A stretch of DNA of 64,000 nt from Bacillus sp. SORGH_AS_0510 (GCF_030818775.1 NZ_JAUTAU010000001.1:2670001-2734000), one strand, 5' to 3'; shown: positions 37,386 to 47,026, counted from the stretch's first letter. The notes: generated from the sequence alone by a model not told the origin. A program made the numbers and translations.

Positions 37386-38138
37386 ATGTCTGCGAAAATA
37401 AAAATAGAAGCAAATAATATAACGAAACAATTTGAGCGGAAGATAGCCCTATCTTCCCTTTCTTTTTCTATAAAAGAGGGTGAAATGATTGCATTGATCG
37501 GGCCAAGCGGTGCCGGAAAAACTACTCTTTTGAATACCATTGCAGGATTGGTTCCTATTCAAAGTGGCGAACTTTTAATTGATGGGAAATCACATGTATC
37601 TTATAAGAATGGGAAAGCCTTAGCAAAAAAGGTAGGCGTAATCCGCCAACAGTTCGACTTAATAGGTCCACTAGCAGTGATTCATAATGTCTTAGCTGGA
37701 AGATTAGTTGAATGGGGCCTTTTTAAGTCCCTTTTTTCATTGCTAATTCCTCGAGAAAAAAATCTGGCAATTAATGCACTTGAGCGAGTCGGACTAGGAG
37801 ACAAAGTGTATGAAATTACTTCCTCTTTATCTGGAGGCGAACAACAGCGAGTGGCGATGGCACGTTTATTGGTTCAAAAGCCAGAAGTTATACTAGCTGA
37901 CGAACCGGTTGCTTCACTTGACCCCGCAAGGGCAGAAGATGTACTTTCTATGTTGACTAAAATTGTTACAGAGGAAAAGCAGACTTTAATTGCGAGCTTG
38001 CATTCCGTTGAATATGCTAGAAAATATTTCACCAGAATTATATCTCTAAAAAATGGAGAAATATTTTTCGACTTACCTACAGACCAAGTTACTGATGAAA
38101 TGTTAATGGACCTCTATCAGATAATGGAGCAAATGTAA
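37386..38138 (+). CDS. phnC: Phosphonate ABC transporter ATP-binding protein PhnC
   Basis: The 250-residue ATPase has Walker A IGPSGAGKTTLLNTI, PhnC-type GVIRQQFDLIGPLAVIHNVLAGRL, signature SLSGGEQQRVAMARLL and Walker B VILADEPVASLDP. It powers PhnDCE uptake. ATG 37386 is chosen; TTG 37383 is an equal alternative. It lies 14 nt after phnD and 1 nt before phnE. Confidence 0.92.
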   Translation: MSAKIKIEANNITKQFERKIALSSLSFSIKEGEMIALIGPSGAGKTTLLNTIAGLVPIQSGELLIDGKSHVSYKNGKALAKKVGVIRQQFDLIGPLAVIHNVLAGRLVEWGLFKSLFSLLIPREKNLAINALERVGLGDKVYEITSSLSGGEQQRVAMARLLVQKPEVILADEPVASLDPARAEDVLSMLTKIVTEEKQTLIASLHSVEYARKYFTRIISLKNGEIFFDLPTDQVTDEMLMDLYQIMEQM

Positions 38139-38139
38139 G

Positions 38140-39777
38140 ATGATGAAACATTACCCCATCTTTCGTTTACATAACCGCCTCCTCCTCACAATATTGTTAG
38201 CGGCCATTTTCATATGGAGCCTTTTCTCTATTAAATGGAATCAGGAATTATTTCACTCTGGCGGCATTCCCACTTTGCTTCAAATTTTTGAAGGCCTGTT
38301 CCATCCCGACTTCTCAACGGAGGTATTAATTAAAGGGCTGGAATCTTCATGGATTACCCTTGTGTATGCTGTCGTAGGAATGTCATTGGCCATCATTTAC
38401 GCATTTGTCGTTGGTATACTCGCATCAGGAACATTAGCTTCTAGCCGTACTTCTAGGATCATTTCGAAGATTTTCTTTAGAGGGATATTAGGCTTTACTC
38501 GGTCAATCCATGAATTAATCTGGGCTTGGCTTTTTGTGGCAGCTGTAGGCTTATCACCTTACGCAGCTATCTTTGCTCTTGCCATTCCATATGGTGGTAT
38601 TCTTGGACGCATATTTGCAGATATGTTAAATGACGTGCCTCAGAACCCGATCCAAGCATTGAAATCTTCCGGAGCATCCCGATTGCAAACCTTAGTTTAT
38701 GGCTATCTACCTTTAGTTTGGGCAGATATGATTAGCTACACTATGTACCGATTTGAATGCTCGATTCGTTCTTCAGCAATTATGAGTTTTGTTGGACTTG
38801 GTGGCCTGGGTTACCAAATTCAATTATCCTTGGCTGACCTGAAATACGATCAAGTATGGACGTATGTATTCTTTCTCATTGGTTTGGTGCTAATTGTTGA
38901 TATTTGGAGCAATTTTGTTCGTAAAGGGTTAACGGAACGAAAAAGAAGAAATGGTTTAAGCTATGGGTGGCTATCTACTCTTCTTACCTTTCTTTTAATT
39001 GGGGGTTCTTGGTTTTATATACTAATTACAGAAAATGCCCATTTATTAGAGCTTTTGACTGAAAAAAATCTTGAATATGCTAAGAAGTTTTTCGGTGGAT
39101 TAATCGGCTTGCATCAAGATAATATAGCTTTCTTACATGCAGATAGCTGGTCATCCGCATTAAAATTAACGGTTGAAACATTAGAGATGAGTATCATGGC
39201 AATCGGATTTTCGACCATTGCTGCCTTCGTTACTGTGATTCCAGCGGCTAGAAATATCGCAAATGGAAATCTTACGTCATCTAAAAGTTGGTACAATTGG
39301 ATTCTTTATGGACTCGTTCGTATCTCTTATATCTTTTCACGGGCTGTACCCGAACTGGTTTGGGCCATGATGATTATTTTTATCTTTAAACCTGGGATTT
39401 TGCCTGGTGCTATTGCCCTTGCGCTTCATAATTTTGGTATTCTCGGTAAGCTTTGGGCGGAAGTGATTGAGGATATGGACCCTCGTCCAATTAGGAACTT
39501 GGCATCCACTGGCGCATCCAGGATTCAAATTTTCTTTTATGGAATTCTGGCTACGGCATTACCTCGATTTCTTACTTATATTCTCTATCGCTGGGAAGTG
39601 ATTATGAGAACTACTATTGTAGTAGGATTTGTTGGTGCAGGAGGTCTCGGCATGGAATTTAAACTGGCAATGAGTTTTTTCCAATATACGCAAATCACTC
39701 TTCTTCTACTTTGCTATATGATTCTCGTCATAATCGCAGACTTTGCATCAGAAAGCACAAGAAAAGCAGTAAAATAA
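38140..39777 (+). CDS. phnE: Fused double PhnE permease
   Basis: The 545-residue protein contains two PhnE-type permease modules in tandem. Each carries the EAA-type loop: first SIHELIWAWLFVAAVGLS with LKSSGASRLQTLVYGYLP, then AVPELVWAMMIIFIF with LASTGASRIQIFFYGILA. Each ends FVGLGGLGYQ or FVGAGGLGMEF. Most systems use a dimer of about 270-residue PhnE or two separate genes, so here both permease halves are made as one chain. Start ATG 38140 or 38143. Confidence 0.9.
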   Translation: MMKHYPIFRLHNRLLLTILLAAIFIWSLFSIKWNQELFHSGGIPTLLQIFEGLFHPDFSTEVLIKGLESSWITLVYAVVGMSLAIIYAFVVGILASGTLASSRTSRIISKIFFRGILGFTRSIHELIWAWLFVAAVGLSPYAAIFALAIPYGGILGRIFADMLNDVPQNPIQALKSSGASRLQTLVYGYLPLVWADMISYTMYRFECSIRSSAIMSFVGLGGLGYQIQLSLADLKYDQVWTYVFFLIGLVLIVDIWSNFVRKGLTERKRRNGLSYGWLSTLLTFLLIGGSWFYILITENAHLLELLTEKNLEYAKKFFGGLIGLHQDNIAFLHADSWSSALKLTVETLEMSIMAIGFSTIAAFVTVIPAARNIANGNLTSSKSWYNWILYGLVRISYIFSRAVPELVWAMMIIFIFKPGILPGAIALALHNFGILGKLWAEVIEDMDPRPIRNLASTGASRIQIFFYGILATALPRFLTYILYRWEVIMRTTIVVGFVGAGGLGMEFKLAMSFFQYTQITLLLLCYMILVIIADFASESTRKAVK

Positions 39778-39780
39778 TTC

Positions 39781-39814
39781 AAGCGGATGTCAAAACGACA
39801 TCCGCTTTTTATCT
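39781..39814 (+). terminator. Terminator of phnDCE
   Basis: The perfect stem AAGCGGATGTC/GACATCCGCTT (loop AAAAC) is followed by TTTATCTTTTT, 3 nt past the phnE stop. Confidence 0.9.
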
Positions 39815-39866
39815 TTTTAGGTTCTACCTACTAAATAGTGTAAAATTTATACATTTTAAAGGCTTT

Positions 39867-39975
39867 ATTTGAGTTAAATTAGGTTTCTATTCGCGAAACA
39901 CATGTCTTATTTGCGAAAAATAAGCTTTTATTAGCGTTATCTACGTTTTATTTGTGAAAGGATTTCAGCTAATAT
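39867..39975. repeat. Degenerate 20-22 bp tandem repeats
   Basis: ATTTGAG, ATTCGCGA, ATTTGCGA, ATTAGCG and ATTTGTGA recur at 39867, 39889, 39909, 39930 and 39950, followed each time by an A/T-rich segment ending in TTTTA or similar. Copies are diverged. The array lies between phnE and the response-regulator gene and has no coding frame. Confidence 0.6.
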
Positions 39976-40053
39976 TTTGATAAATTTTCCACATTTAAAC
40001 ATTTATCAGTATAATAGAATCAAAGAATATATTAATATATGGTGGTATAAGAA

Positions 40054-40728
40054 ATGTACAAAATTATGATTATTGAAGATGATCCAAAAATTAGTTCGAT
40101 CATTGCTCAAACTCTTAGAAAGTGGAAATTCGAGGCAATAGAATCAACTGACTTTGAACATCTTGAACAAGAATTTAGGAATACGAAACCGCACCTCGTT
40201 TTATTGGATATTAACCTTCCAGTGTATGATGGCTATTATTGGTGCAATAAATTTCGTCAACTATCCAATGTCCCGATTATTTTTATTTCTTCTCGGTCAC
40301 AAAATATGGATATTGTCATGGCGATGAATATGGGAGGAGACGATTTTATTCAAAAGCCCTTTTCTCTCGATGTGTTAATGGCAAAAATTAATGCGATTTT
40401 TAGAAGAGTGTACACCTACCAACAGGAAGATAAAGATTATCTTGAACATAGAGGTCTCATTCTGCATGTTGATAAAAACAGCATATCCTTCCAAGAGACC
40501 GAGGTAGATTTGACTAAAAATGAATTTCAAATATTATACCTACTATTGAAAAATAAGGAAACTATTGTTTCGCGCGATGATATAATGACCGCCCTTTGGG
40601 AAAGTGAAAATTTTATAGATGATAATACACTAACGGTTAATATCGCACGTTTACGAAGGAAACTGGAAGAACTTGGACTTGACCAATTTATTGAGACAAA
40701 AAAGAGACAAGGATACATAATCAAATGA
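40054..40728 (+). CDS. BceR-like response regulator (OmpR family)
   Basis: The 224-residue protein has a receiver domain (IIEDDPK, phosphoacceptor Asp in LVLLDINLPVYDG, Lys in FIQKPFS) and a winged-helix C-terminal domain ending TLTVNIARLRRKLEELGL...GYIIK. The length and YDGYYWCNKFR motif are typical of the BceR group that controls bacitracin-type detoxification ABC transporters. Its stop overlaps the kinase start by 4 nt. A TTACA-N4-TGTAA site before the ABC genes is its probable target. Confidence 0.9.
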   Translation: MYKIMIIEDDPKISSIIAQTLRKWKFEAIESTDFEHLEQEFRNTKPHLVLLDINLPVYDGYYWCNKFRQLSNVPIIFISSRSQNMDIVMAMNMGGDDFIQKPFSLDVLMAKINAIFRRVYTYQQEDKDYLEHRGLILHVDKNSISFQETEVDLTKNEFQILYLLLKNKETIVSRDDIMTALWESENFIDDNTLTVNIARLRRKLEELGLDQFIETKKRQGYIIK

Positions 40729-41717
40729 AGTTTACAAACTTTCTTTCAGACCAAAAATGGATGGTCCTTACCTTTACAATCGTTTTGTTCTTCATTGTGA
40801 TAATAATAAGTGTTGACCCTAAGCTACATATCTCTTTTGGGAGCATCATTTATCTTGTCACACTATCAATCATTATTTTTAGCGGTTTCCTTATGATCAC
40901 ATATTTTAATAAAAAGAGTCAGCTTGACAAGTGGGAGCAGCTCCCCTTAGTTAATGTTCATTCTGACTCCTTCCCCTTGGCCGGTTCATACGAACAGCAA
41001 ATTTACCTTGAGTCGATTAAACGATTAAACGATCAATATCTACTCAAGACTCATTTGCGCGATGAAGAGAATAAAGAACAGCTGGAGTTTATGACACAGT
41101 GGTTTCATGAAATAAAAACCCCTATTGCAGTCAGCCGTTTATTGTTAGAAACTGAAATTCACTCGCCTAGTCTTCTAGAGGAAATCAATAAAATAGAAGG
41201 ATATGTGGAGCAAGCACTTTACTTTTCACGACTCCATGAGTTCAATAAGGATTATATAATTGAAGAAATCAATCTGGAAGATAGTTTAAAAGAGATTATT
41301 AAAGCAGAATCTAAATCATTTATTTCAAAACGAATAAAAGTTACATTTGATGGCCAACAAATAAATATCTTAAGTGATAAAAAAGGTTTAGCTTTTATTA
41401 TCAAACAGATCCTACACAACTCATTAAAGTATTCGAATGACCACACCGAAATATCCCTTAAGATAAACAAAGAATCAAGACGGCTGATTATTCAAGATCA
41501 AGGAATCGGGATCCCTTCAGAAGACCTTCCTCGTGTGTTTGAAAAAGGATTTACAGGAAAAAACGGTAGAAAGTTTCAACGATCCACGGGTATGGGGTTA
41601 TATTTAGCTAAAAAAACAGCAGAAAAACTTGGGCATGAGCTTACTATTTTTTCGACTGTCGGTACAGGAACGCAAGCTGTACTCCATTTTCCTGAACGTG
41701 TTCATTTATATAATTGA
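40725..41717 (+). CDS. BceS-like intramembrane-sensing histidine kinase
   Basis: The 330-residue kinase has two close N-terminal membrane helices (about 12-32 and 38-58) with almost no extracellular loop. The DHp motif is FMTQWFHEIKTPIAVSRLL, followed by ATPase boxes IIKQILHNSLKYS, IQDQGIGIP and STGMGLYLAKKTAEKLG. This is the intramembrane-sensing BceS type, which senses through its partner ABC transporter rather than by binding peptide itself. It is coupled to the regulator gene by an ATGA overlap. Confidence 0.9.
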   Translation: MKFTNFLSDQKWMVLTFTIVLFFIVIIISVDPKLHISFGSIIYLVTLSIIIFSGFLMITYFNKKSQLDKWEQLPLVNVHSDSFPLAGSYEQQIYLESIKRLNDQYLLKTHLRDEENKEQLEFMTQWFHEIKTPIAVSRLLLETEIHSPSLLEEINKIEGYVEQALYFSRLHEFNKDYIIEEINLEDSLKEIIKAESKSFISKRIKVTFDGQQINILSDKKGLAFIIKQILHNSLKYSNDHTEISLKINKESRRLIIQDQGIGIPSEDLPRVFEKGFTGKNGRKFQRSTGMGLYLAKKTAEKLGHELTIFSTVGTGTQAVLHFPERVHLYN

Positions 41718-41724
41718 GGATAAG

Positions 41725-41758
41725 AAAGAGGTTGACTAATTCGTCAACCTCTTTTAAT
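41725..41758. terminator. Bidirectional terminator between kinase and permease genes
   Basis: A perfect 12-bp stem AAAGAGGTTGAC/GTCAACCTCTTT with loop TAATTC is shared by the two convergent operons. Confidence 0.9.
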
Positions 41759-43682
41759 TTTCCCTAATGATTTTATAATAGGATCTGGTGGTAATCCAAA
41801 AGTAGAAAAAGTATATAACTAAATAGGCCCATAAACAAGTGATATACGGAACGGTCAATTTGATTGGTAAATACTCTGATAGTACATACAAGATTACGAT
41901 ACTATGGCTGATTGCAAGTACCAGGGGAAGCAAAAAAGTAAATCCCACTTGTCTTGCAATTGATCCCTTCACTTCTTTGTCAGAAATTCCAATCTTATCA
42001 AGAATCTTATAGCGCCCCTTGTCTGCGTTTGCTTCCATAAGTTGTTTAAAGTAGATGATACTGCCGGTTGCCAACAGAAAAACCAATCCAAGAAACCCAC
42101 TAATAAAAATAAGCAACCCGTAAGTTTCTAAACCGTAATGATAGTTTTCGTAAAAACTTGAGAATATGGGTCTCGGTACAGTGTCCACATATTTTTTCGA
42201 ATCTGCAAGTCTATCAAGCTTTTTATTTAAACCCTTTACTTCTTTTTCGTTTTTTAATTTATAAAGAATAAGCTTTTGAACCGTCATTTCTTTTTTCAAC
42301 TCTTGAAATAGTCTGTCACTAATAACTAGTGGGAAGAGCATGTTGCCTTGGTTTAGTAAAGAATAGTCTTTATAGTCTCTGATATTAATCATTCTCTGGT
42401 TAGGCAAGGAAAGCTTTTTCCCGCTATAAGGGTCAATGGTTTGATTTAAATTACCATCATAAAAAGCAAGTGCTTCATTTTTGGCAAGGTGTACATCCTC
42501 TGTAAATCCTCTTTGTTTCATCATTTCACGATAAGATTTATCAGATAAAAGAATCGTTTGATAAAAATCAGGTACCCTATTTATCTTTGCTCCTTCCGTT
42601 TGAACAGGTAAGTATTCTACCTGTTGACGATAGCTAATAATTCCAGAGGAATCCTCTTCAATAATTGACTGTAGCCGATCATTACCTTCACTGTCCATCA
42701 AATTAAACATATAACTATAGGGATTTTCCTTTTTAGATATCGTATCAATATGGTAATAAAAACTATAGGTTAACACACAAGCAATAATTGTAATACTGCT
42801 CAATAAGGAAATGACAGTTAATACTATAACATTCCCTTGCATTCGATACATTAAATGACTAATACTCAGCAGGTTCTTACCCTTGTAATAAACAGATGCC
42901 ATTCTTTTTAATATAAGTAATATATAGCTTGATAGGGATCGCATAAATAAATAGGAACCCATAATTAAGAATATGACAGATGCTAAGATCCGAATTCCCG
43001 TATTTTCAATTAAATGTATTCCTTCAGGATTCAATACAAGTAAATAGCTTAAAGCTATACATACAAGTGCGAGAGAACTCGTAATAACTGTGGTTTTCCC
43101 TCTTCTCTCCCCTTTTCGATCGGCTTTAAAAAGTTCAGCAAGTGAATAGCGATAGATGACCCGATAACCATGTATAGAGGCAAACACAATAATGATATAA
43201 AAAACAATAATGGTATGAATCAAAGCCTGACTCGAAATAATGAATGTCACTTCCATGGAAAAGTTCATTAATTTAAAAATAATCATCATGAACAACTTGG
43301 ATAAGAGAATCCCAATACTTATTCCAAAGACAAGCGCGATCGATCCAATAATCAGATTCTCATAAAAAAGTAATTGTCCTATTTTTCTTTTACTCATGCC
43401 AAAAAGAGAATACAATCCAATTTCCTTTTTACGTTTTCTAGTAAAAAAGGAGTTGCTGTACCATATAAAAATAGCTGAAAAAAGCATTAAAACAATGGAG
43501 GCAGCACGAAATGCCGATTCCATTTTTCCAAGTGTCACTGTCGCACCAAGTAACTGGTTATTATATTCTAATGAAACGAACGTAAAATAAATTGAAATAC
43601 TTACAATCATAGAGTTTAAATAAATCAAATATTGGCGCAGGCTTTTTTTAATATTTTTACTAGCAAGGCTATACAATGTCAT
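41754..43682 (-). CDS. BceB-like ABC transporter permease
   Basis: The 642-residue membrane protein has the BceB layout: about ten membrane helices, an FtsX-like N-terminal start LASKNIKKSLRQYLIYLNS, and a large extracellular domain (about 310-520) between helices 7 and 8. The C-terminal part FISGFLGLVFLLATGSIIYFKQL is the second FtsX domain. It works with the BceA-like ATPase to free cell-wall precursors from peptide antibiotics and to signal to the BceS-like kinase. Its start overlaps the ATPase stop by 14 nt. Confidence 0.88.
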   Translation of the reverse strand: MTLYSLASKNIKKSLRQYLIYLNSMIVSISIYFTFVSLEYNNQLLGATVTLGKMESAFRAASIVLMLFSAIFIWYSNSFFTRKRKKEIGLYSLFGMSKRKIGQLLFYENLIIGSIALVFGISIGILLSKLFMMIIFKLMNFSMEVTFIISSQALIHTIIVFYIIIVFASIHGYRVIYRYSLAELFKADRKGERRGKTTVITSSLALVCIALSYLLVLNPEGIHLIENTGIRILASVIFLIMGSYLFMRSLSSYILLILKRMASVYYKGKNLLSISHLMYRMQGNVIVLTVISLLSSITIIACVLTYSFYYHIDTISKKENPYSYMFNLMDSEGNDRLQSIIEEDSSGIISYRQQVEYLPVQTEGAKINRVPDFYQTILLSDKSYREMMKQRGFTEDVHLAKNEALAFYDGNLNQTIDPYSGKKLSLPNQRMINIRDYKDYSLLNQGNMLFPLVISDRLFQELKKEMTVQKLILYKLKNEKEVKGLNKKLDRLADSKKYVDTVPRPIFSSFYENYHYGLETYGLLIFISGFLGLVFLLATGSIIYFKQLMEANADKGRYKILDKIGISDKEVKGSIARQVGFTFLLPLVLAISHSIVILYVLSEYLPIKLTVPYITCLWAYLVIYFFYFWITTRSYYKIIREN

Positions 43683-44436
43683 ATTGAATACCTCCTAGTG
43701 TTGATAGGATGTTAAGTATTTGCTGAAACATCTGCTTACGGGATTGCTCCCCTTTTCGAATCTCGGTAAAAAGGGCCCCATCTTTGATGAATACAACTCG
43801 TGAACAAAAGCTTGCTGCATAGGCATCATGTGTAACCATTAATATGGTTGATTGTTTCTCCTGATTAAGTCCTGAAAGAGTTTCAAGCAACTGATACGCT
43901 GACTTTGAATCAAGAGCACCAGTTGGTTCGTCTGCAAAGAGAATACTAGGATTTCCGACAATGGCACGGCAAACAGCGGTTCGCTGCTGCTGGCCTCCGG
44001 AAATTTCATATGGATATTTATCAAGAATTTCTTTGATACCAAAACGAGCAGCCAAATCTTTAACACGATTATTTATTTCTCCTGGAGATTTGCGAGAAAA
44101 GGCCAACGGTAATAGAATATTTTCTTCTACAGTTAACGTATCGAGTAAGTTATAATCCTGAAAAATAAATCCCATTTTTCCTCGTCTATATTCTGTTAAA
44201 TCCTTATCTGACATACCACTTACATTTTGTCCATCAACCATGATCACACCTGAAGATGGTTTTTCAATAGTTGACAAAACATTTAGTAAAGTTGACTTTC
44301 CGGCTCCAGAAGGACCCATAACAGCCACAAATTCACCTTTTACCATCTTTAAATCAATATCTCTAAGAGCAGAAAAGGAATTCTTTCTGTTACCAAAGAC
44401 TTTATTTACTCCCCTTGCATCTAATATAATTTCCAT
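43669..44436 (-). CDS. BceA-like ABC transporter ATPase
   Basis: The 255-residue ATPase has Walker A MGPSGAGKSTLLNVLS, Q-loop FIFQDYNLLDTLTVEENI, signature ISGGQQQRTAVCRAI and Walker B ILFADEPTGALDS, typical of the MacB/BceA group. A GGGTGA site precedes ATG 44436. It is the first gene of the transporter operon. A BceR-type operator lies about 100 nt upstream, so peptide-inducible expression is expected. Confidence 0.9.
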   Translation of the reverse strand: MEIILDARGVNKVFGNRKNSFSALRDIDLKMVKGEFVAVMGPSGAGKSTLLNVLSTIEKPSSGVIMVDGQNVSGMSDKDLTEYRRGKMGFIFQDYNLLDTLTVEENILLPLAFSRKSPGEINNRVKDLAARFGIKEILDKYPYEISGGQQQRTAVCRAIVGNPSILFADEPTGALDSKSAYQLLETLSGLNQEKQSTILMVTHDAYAASFCSRVVFIKDGALFTEIRKGEQSRKQMFQQILNILSTLGGIQYDIV

Positions 44437-44531
44437 ACCAATTCACCCATTTCTGTAAATTCCTTACTTTAACTATAAGAAAAATACAGTTGTTCTTCCA
44501 TAATGAATCCTTACATATTGAACGGCGAACC

Positions 44532-44545
44532 TTACAGTTTTGTAA
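44532..44545. promoter_or_regulatory. BceR-type operator TTACA-N4-TGTAA
   Basis: TTACA GTTT TGTAA is an exact inverted repeat matching the core described for BceR-like regulators (TNACA-N4-TGTAA). It lies about 96 nt upstream of the BceA-like start, where such sites activate the transporter promoter. Confidence 0.75.
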
Positions 44546-44707
44546 GATTCCAATGTTCTTCCTTAATAAACGTATCACACGGACAGATTCTATACTAGAA
44601 ATTATGTATTAAGGTTGTATTGTAACAGGTCTTTCCATTATTCTATTTATAGTGTGAATGTGTCATAAACAACGACAGTTGAAATCATCTAAGGAAGTGA
44701 AATCACT

Positions 44708-45868
44708 TTGCAAACAAAAACTGCTTTACCGTTACTATTTGTAGTGATGTTTTTGGTAATGGTTGGATTCGGTATTATTATCCCTGTCTTACCGTTTTAT
44801 GCGAAAGAAATAGGAGCGAACCCCACTGAGCTTGGATTATTAATGGCGGTCTATTCACTCATGCAACTAATTTTTGCTCCAATTTGGGGTCAGGTTTCTG
44901 ATCGTATTGGGCGGAAACCCGTAATGATGATTGGAATTACCGGCCTAGCTCTATCGTTCTTTATTCAAGCCATTTCTTCTCAACTTTGGATGTTATTCGT
45001 TGCAAGGATTTTAGGGGGCATTCTCTCATCTGCAAATATGCCAACAGCTATGGCATATGTTGCTGACATAACAACAGAAGAAAATCGCGGAAAAGGAATG
45101 GGAATTATAGGTGCGGCCACGGGCCTAGGCTTTGTTTTTGGACCTGCAATTGGCGGGATCTTTTCAAAAATCAGCTTAAATATGCCTTTTTACTTAGCTA
45201 GTGGTTCCTCCTTGATTACATTAATCCTTGTTTTTCTATTACTTAAAGAATCATCTGATAAAAAGAAAACCGTTAAAAGAGACTCTATTTGGAAAGCTTT
45301 TAATACCAATGTTTCAGTTCTATTCTTTGTACAATTATTGATTTCTTTATCACTTTCCGGATTGGAAGCTACCTTTGCTTATTTCGCTGCCAAAAGAGCG
45401 GGTCTGGGCAGTACTCAACTTGGTTATATTTTTATGATTATGGGATTTGGCAGTGCCTTAGTTCAGGGCGGATTAGTCGGCCGATTTACAAAAAAGTATG
45501 GAGAAAGATCGGTTATCCAAGGTGGAATTATTATTTCCGCCATTGGTTTTGGATTAATATTACTTGTACATAGTTTTACAACTGCAGCAATTTTCTTAAC
45601 GATTTTCGGATTAGGAAATGGCGTAATTCGTCCAAGTGTCTCCTCTTTACTTACGAAAATGTCTACTGCTGGGCATGGAAGTTCAACAGGTCTGTTATCA
45701 TCCTTTGATTCTCTGGGACGGATTATCGGACCACCGATTGGTGGCTGGCTTTTTTCACTATCCATTGGTCTTCCTTATATCTCTGGTGCCATCATTTCAA
45801 TGGCGGCGTTACTATTATTTGTTTTATTTCGACCACAAGTAGCCACTATTAAATCAACGAATATGTAA
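44708..45868 (+). CDS. MFS exporter, DHA1 (TetA/NorA-like)
   Basis: The 386-residue protein has 12 membrane helices and the drug:H+ antiporter motifs GFGIIIPVLPFYAKEIGA (helix 1), GQVSDRIGRKPVMM (motif A) and GAATGLGFVFGPAIGG (motif C). It probably exports drugs or metabolites; the substrate is unknown. TTG 44708 follows AAGGAAGTGA. It is divergent from the BceAB-like operon across 270 bp that hold the BceR site, so shared control is possible. Confidence 0.85.
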   Translation: MQTKTALPLLFVVMFLVMVGFGIIIPVLPFYAKEIGANPTELGLLMAVYSLMQLIFAPIWGQVSDRIGRKPVMMIGITGLALSFFIQAISSQLWMLFVARILGGILSSANMPTAMAYVADITTEENRGKGMGIIGAATGLGFVFGPAIGGIFSKISLNMPFYLASGSSLITLILVFLLLKESSDKKKTVKRDSIWKAFNTNVSVLFFVQLLISLSLSGLEATFAYFAAKRAGLGSTQLGYIFMIMGFGSALVQGGLVGRFTKKYGERSVIQGGIIISAIGFGLILLVHSFTTAAIFLTIFGLGNGVIRPSVSSLLTKMSTAGHGSSTGLLSSFDSLGRIIGPPIGGWLFSLSIGLPYISGAIISMAALLLFVLFRPQVATIKSTNM

Positions 45869-45943
45869 ATTGTACGTGTCATATGTTTCTAGGACATGCA
45901 TAGAATGGGTTATAAGGATTGATGTATAAAGGAGCCTAGTAGA

Positions 45944-46276
45944 ATGAAACGAAAAACCTTTATGAATGTATGTTTCCTTATTGCCATTTTGGTCTTTGCC
46001 GCCTATCTTGATTCACCCTTTTCTTTTTTAAATAAGAACTATTCGTATTCTGCTGACCAGCCTGTAATGGCACAGCCAGTTGATGTAGAGCCGGCAGAAG
46101 ATACTCCCGTGTTGGAAGAAAAGCTTGAAAAGCGTGAAAAAGTGGATGGTTATATCCTTGAGACCTATGAGGAATTTGAAGTCTATAAAGACAAAGATGG
46201 AAATGTTGTAAAAAGTGAACCTACCGGGAAAACAGACACACTTAAATATTGGGATTATAACAATGAAGACCGCTAA
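45944..46276 (+). CDS. Exported or membrane-anchored protein of unknown function
   Basis: The 110-residue protein has an N-terminal hydrophobic signal or anchor (NVCFLIAILVFAAYLDSPF) and an acidic, proline-containing outer region. It ends ILETYEEFEVYKDKDGNVVKSEPTGKTDTLKYWDYN. AAAGGAG precedes the ATG. I do not recognise the family. It lies directly upstream of glycosyltransferase genes but has its own terminator. Confidence 0.65.
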   Translation: MKRKTFMNVCFLIAILVFAAYLDSPFSFLNKNYSYSADQPVMAQPVDVEPAEDTPVLEEKLEKREKVDGYILETYEEFEVYKDKDGNVVKSEPTGKTDTLKYWDYNNEDR

Positions 46277-46293
46277 TGTTTAGCGGTCTTTTT
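46266..46293 (+). terminator. Terminator after the small exported protein
   Basis: The stem AAGACCGCTA/TAGCGGTCTT overlaps the stop codon and is followed by TTT. Confidence 0.8.
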
Positions 46294-46309
46294 GAAAGGA
46301 GGCAATAAA

Positions 46310-47020
46310 TTGAAAGTCACAATCGGTATTACTTCCTTTAATAGAAAGAAATATTTAGCTAAGCTTCAACACTCCTTATATTTATCGCATAATTTAGATT
46401 CATGTAACATTCGAATCTATGACGATTGCAGTACCGAATTAACCATCTCAGACATAAAACAACTTTTTCCAACTGCACTGACAATTACTCAAAGAAATCA
46501 TAATATGGGGCCTGATCGAAATTTAAGACAAATGTATGTTGATTTTCTAGAAACGGAAGATGATGCCTTGGTGACCATGGATTCAGACCTTATTTGTCGA
46601 CCTGACTGGTTGACTTTTACAAAAGATCATTTTCACCATACGAAAGGCATCATGAGTTTGTATAATTCTAAACGACATAAACCATTTAAAACAAACTTGA
46701 TTAATGGAAATATCTTTTTAGAAAAAAATCATATTGGTGCTGCAGGCTCAATCATATCTAGAGAAATTGTAAACGAGATCGTTCAAACGTTGCCTCCTAG
46801 TGATTCTTTTGATTGGAAGTGGAGTGAGTTATTACGAAGAAAAAGGATACCTATGCTGGTTTCAAATGAGAGTTATTTCCAACATATAGGGCTTCAAGGA
46901 TACAATTGTGATGGTATTAGAACGATTGACTATGGATTAAATTTCCATCCATTACATGAGGTTAATCAAGAATATTTAAATGAATACCAACAAGAATATT
47001 TAAATATCAGAAAAAGATAA
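46310..47020 (+). CDS. Glycosyltransferase family 2
   Basis: The 236-residue GT-A protein has VTIGITSFNRKKYLAKL, RIYDDCSTE and the metal-binding DxD in VTMDSDLICRPDW. TTG 46310 is the likely start because AAAGGAGG lies 7 nt upstream; the longer frame from 46292 overlaps that site. It transfers a sugar from a nucleotide donor to an unknown acceptor. It is the first gene of a surface-glycan region that continues to manC. Confidence 0.8.
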   Translation: MKVTIGITSFNRKKYLAKLQHSLYLSHNLDSCNIRIYDDCSTELTISDIKQLFPTALTITQRNHNMGPDRNLRQMYVDFLETEDDALVTMDSDLICRPDWLTFTKDHFHHTKGIMSLYNSKRHKPFKTNLINGNIFLEKNHIGAAGSIISREIVNEIVQTLPPSDSFDWKWSELLRRKRIPMLVSNESYFQHIGLQGYNCDGIRTIDYGLNFHPLHEVNQEYLNEYQQEYLNIRKR

Positions 47021-47026
47021 AAAACA

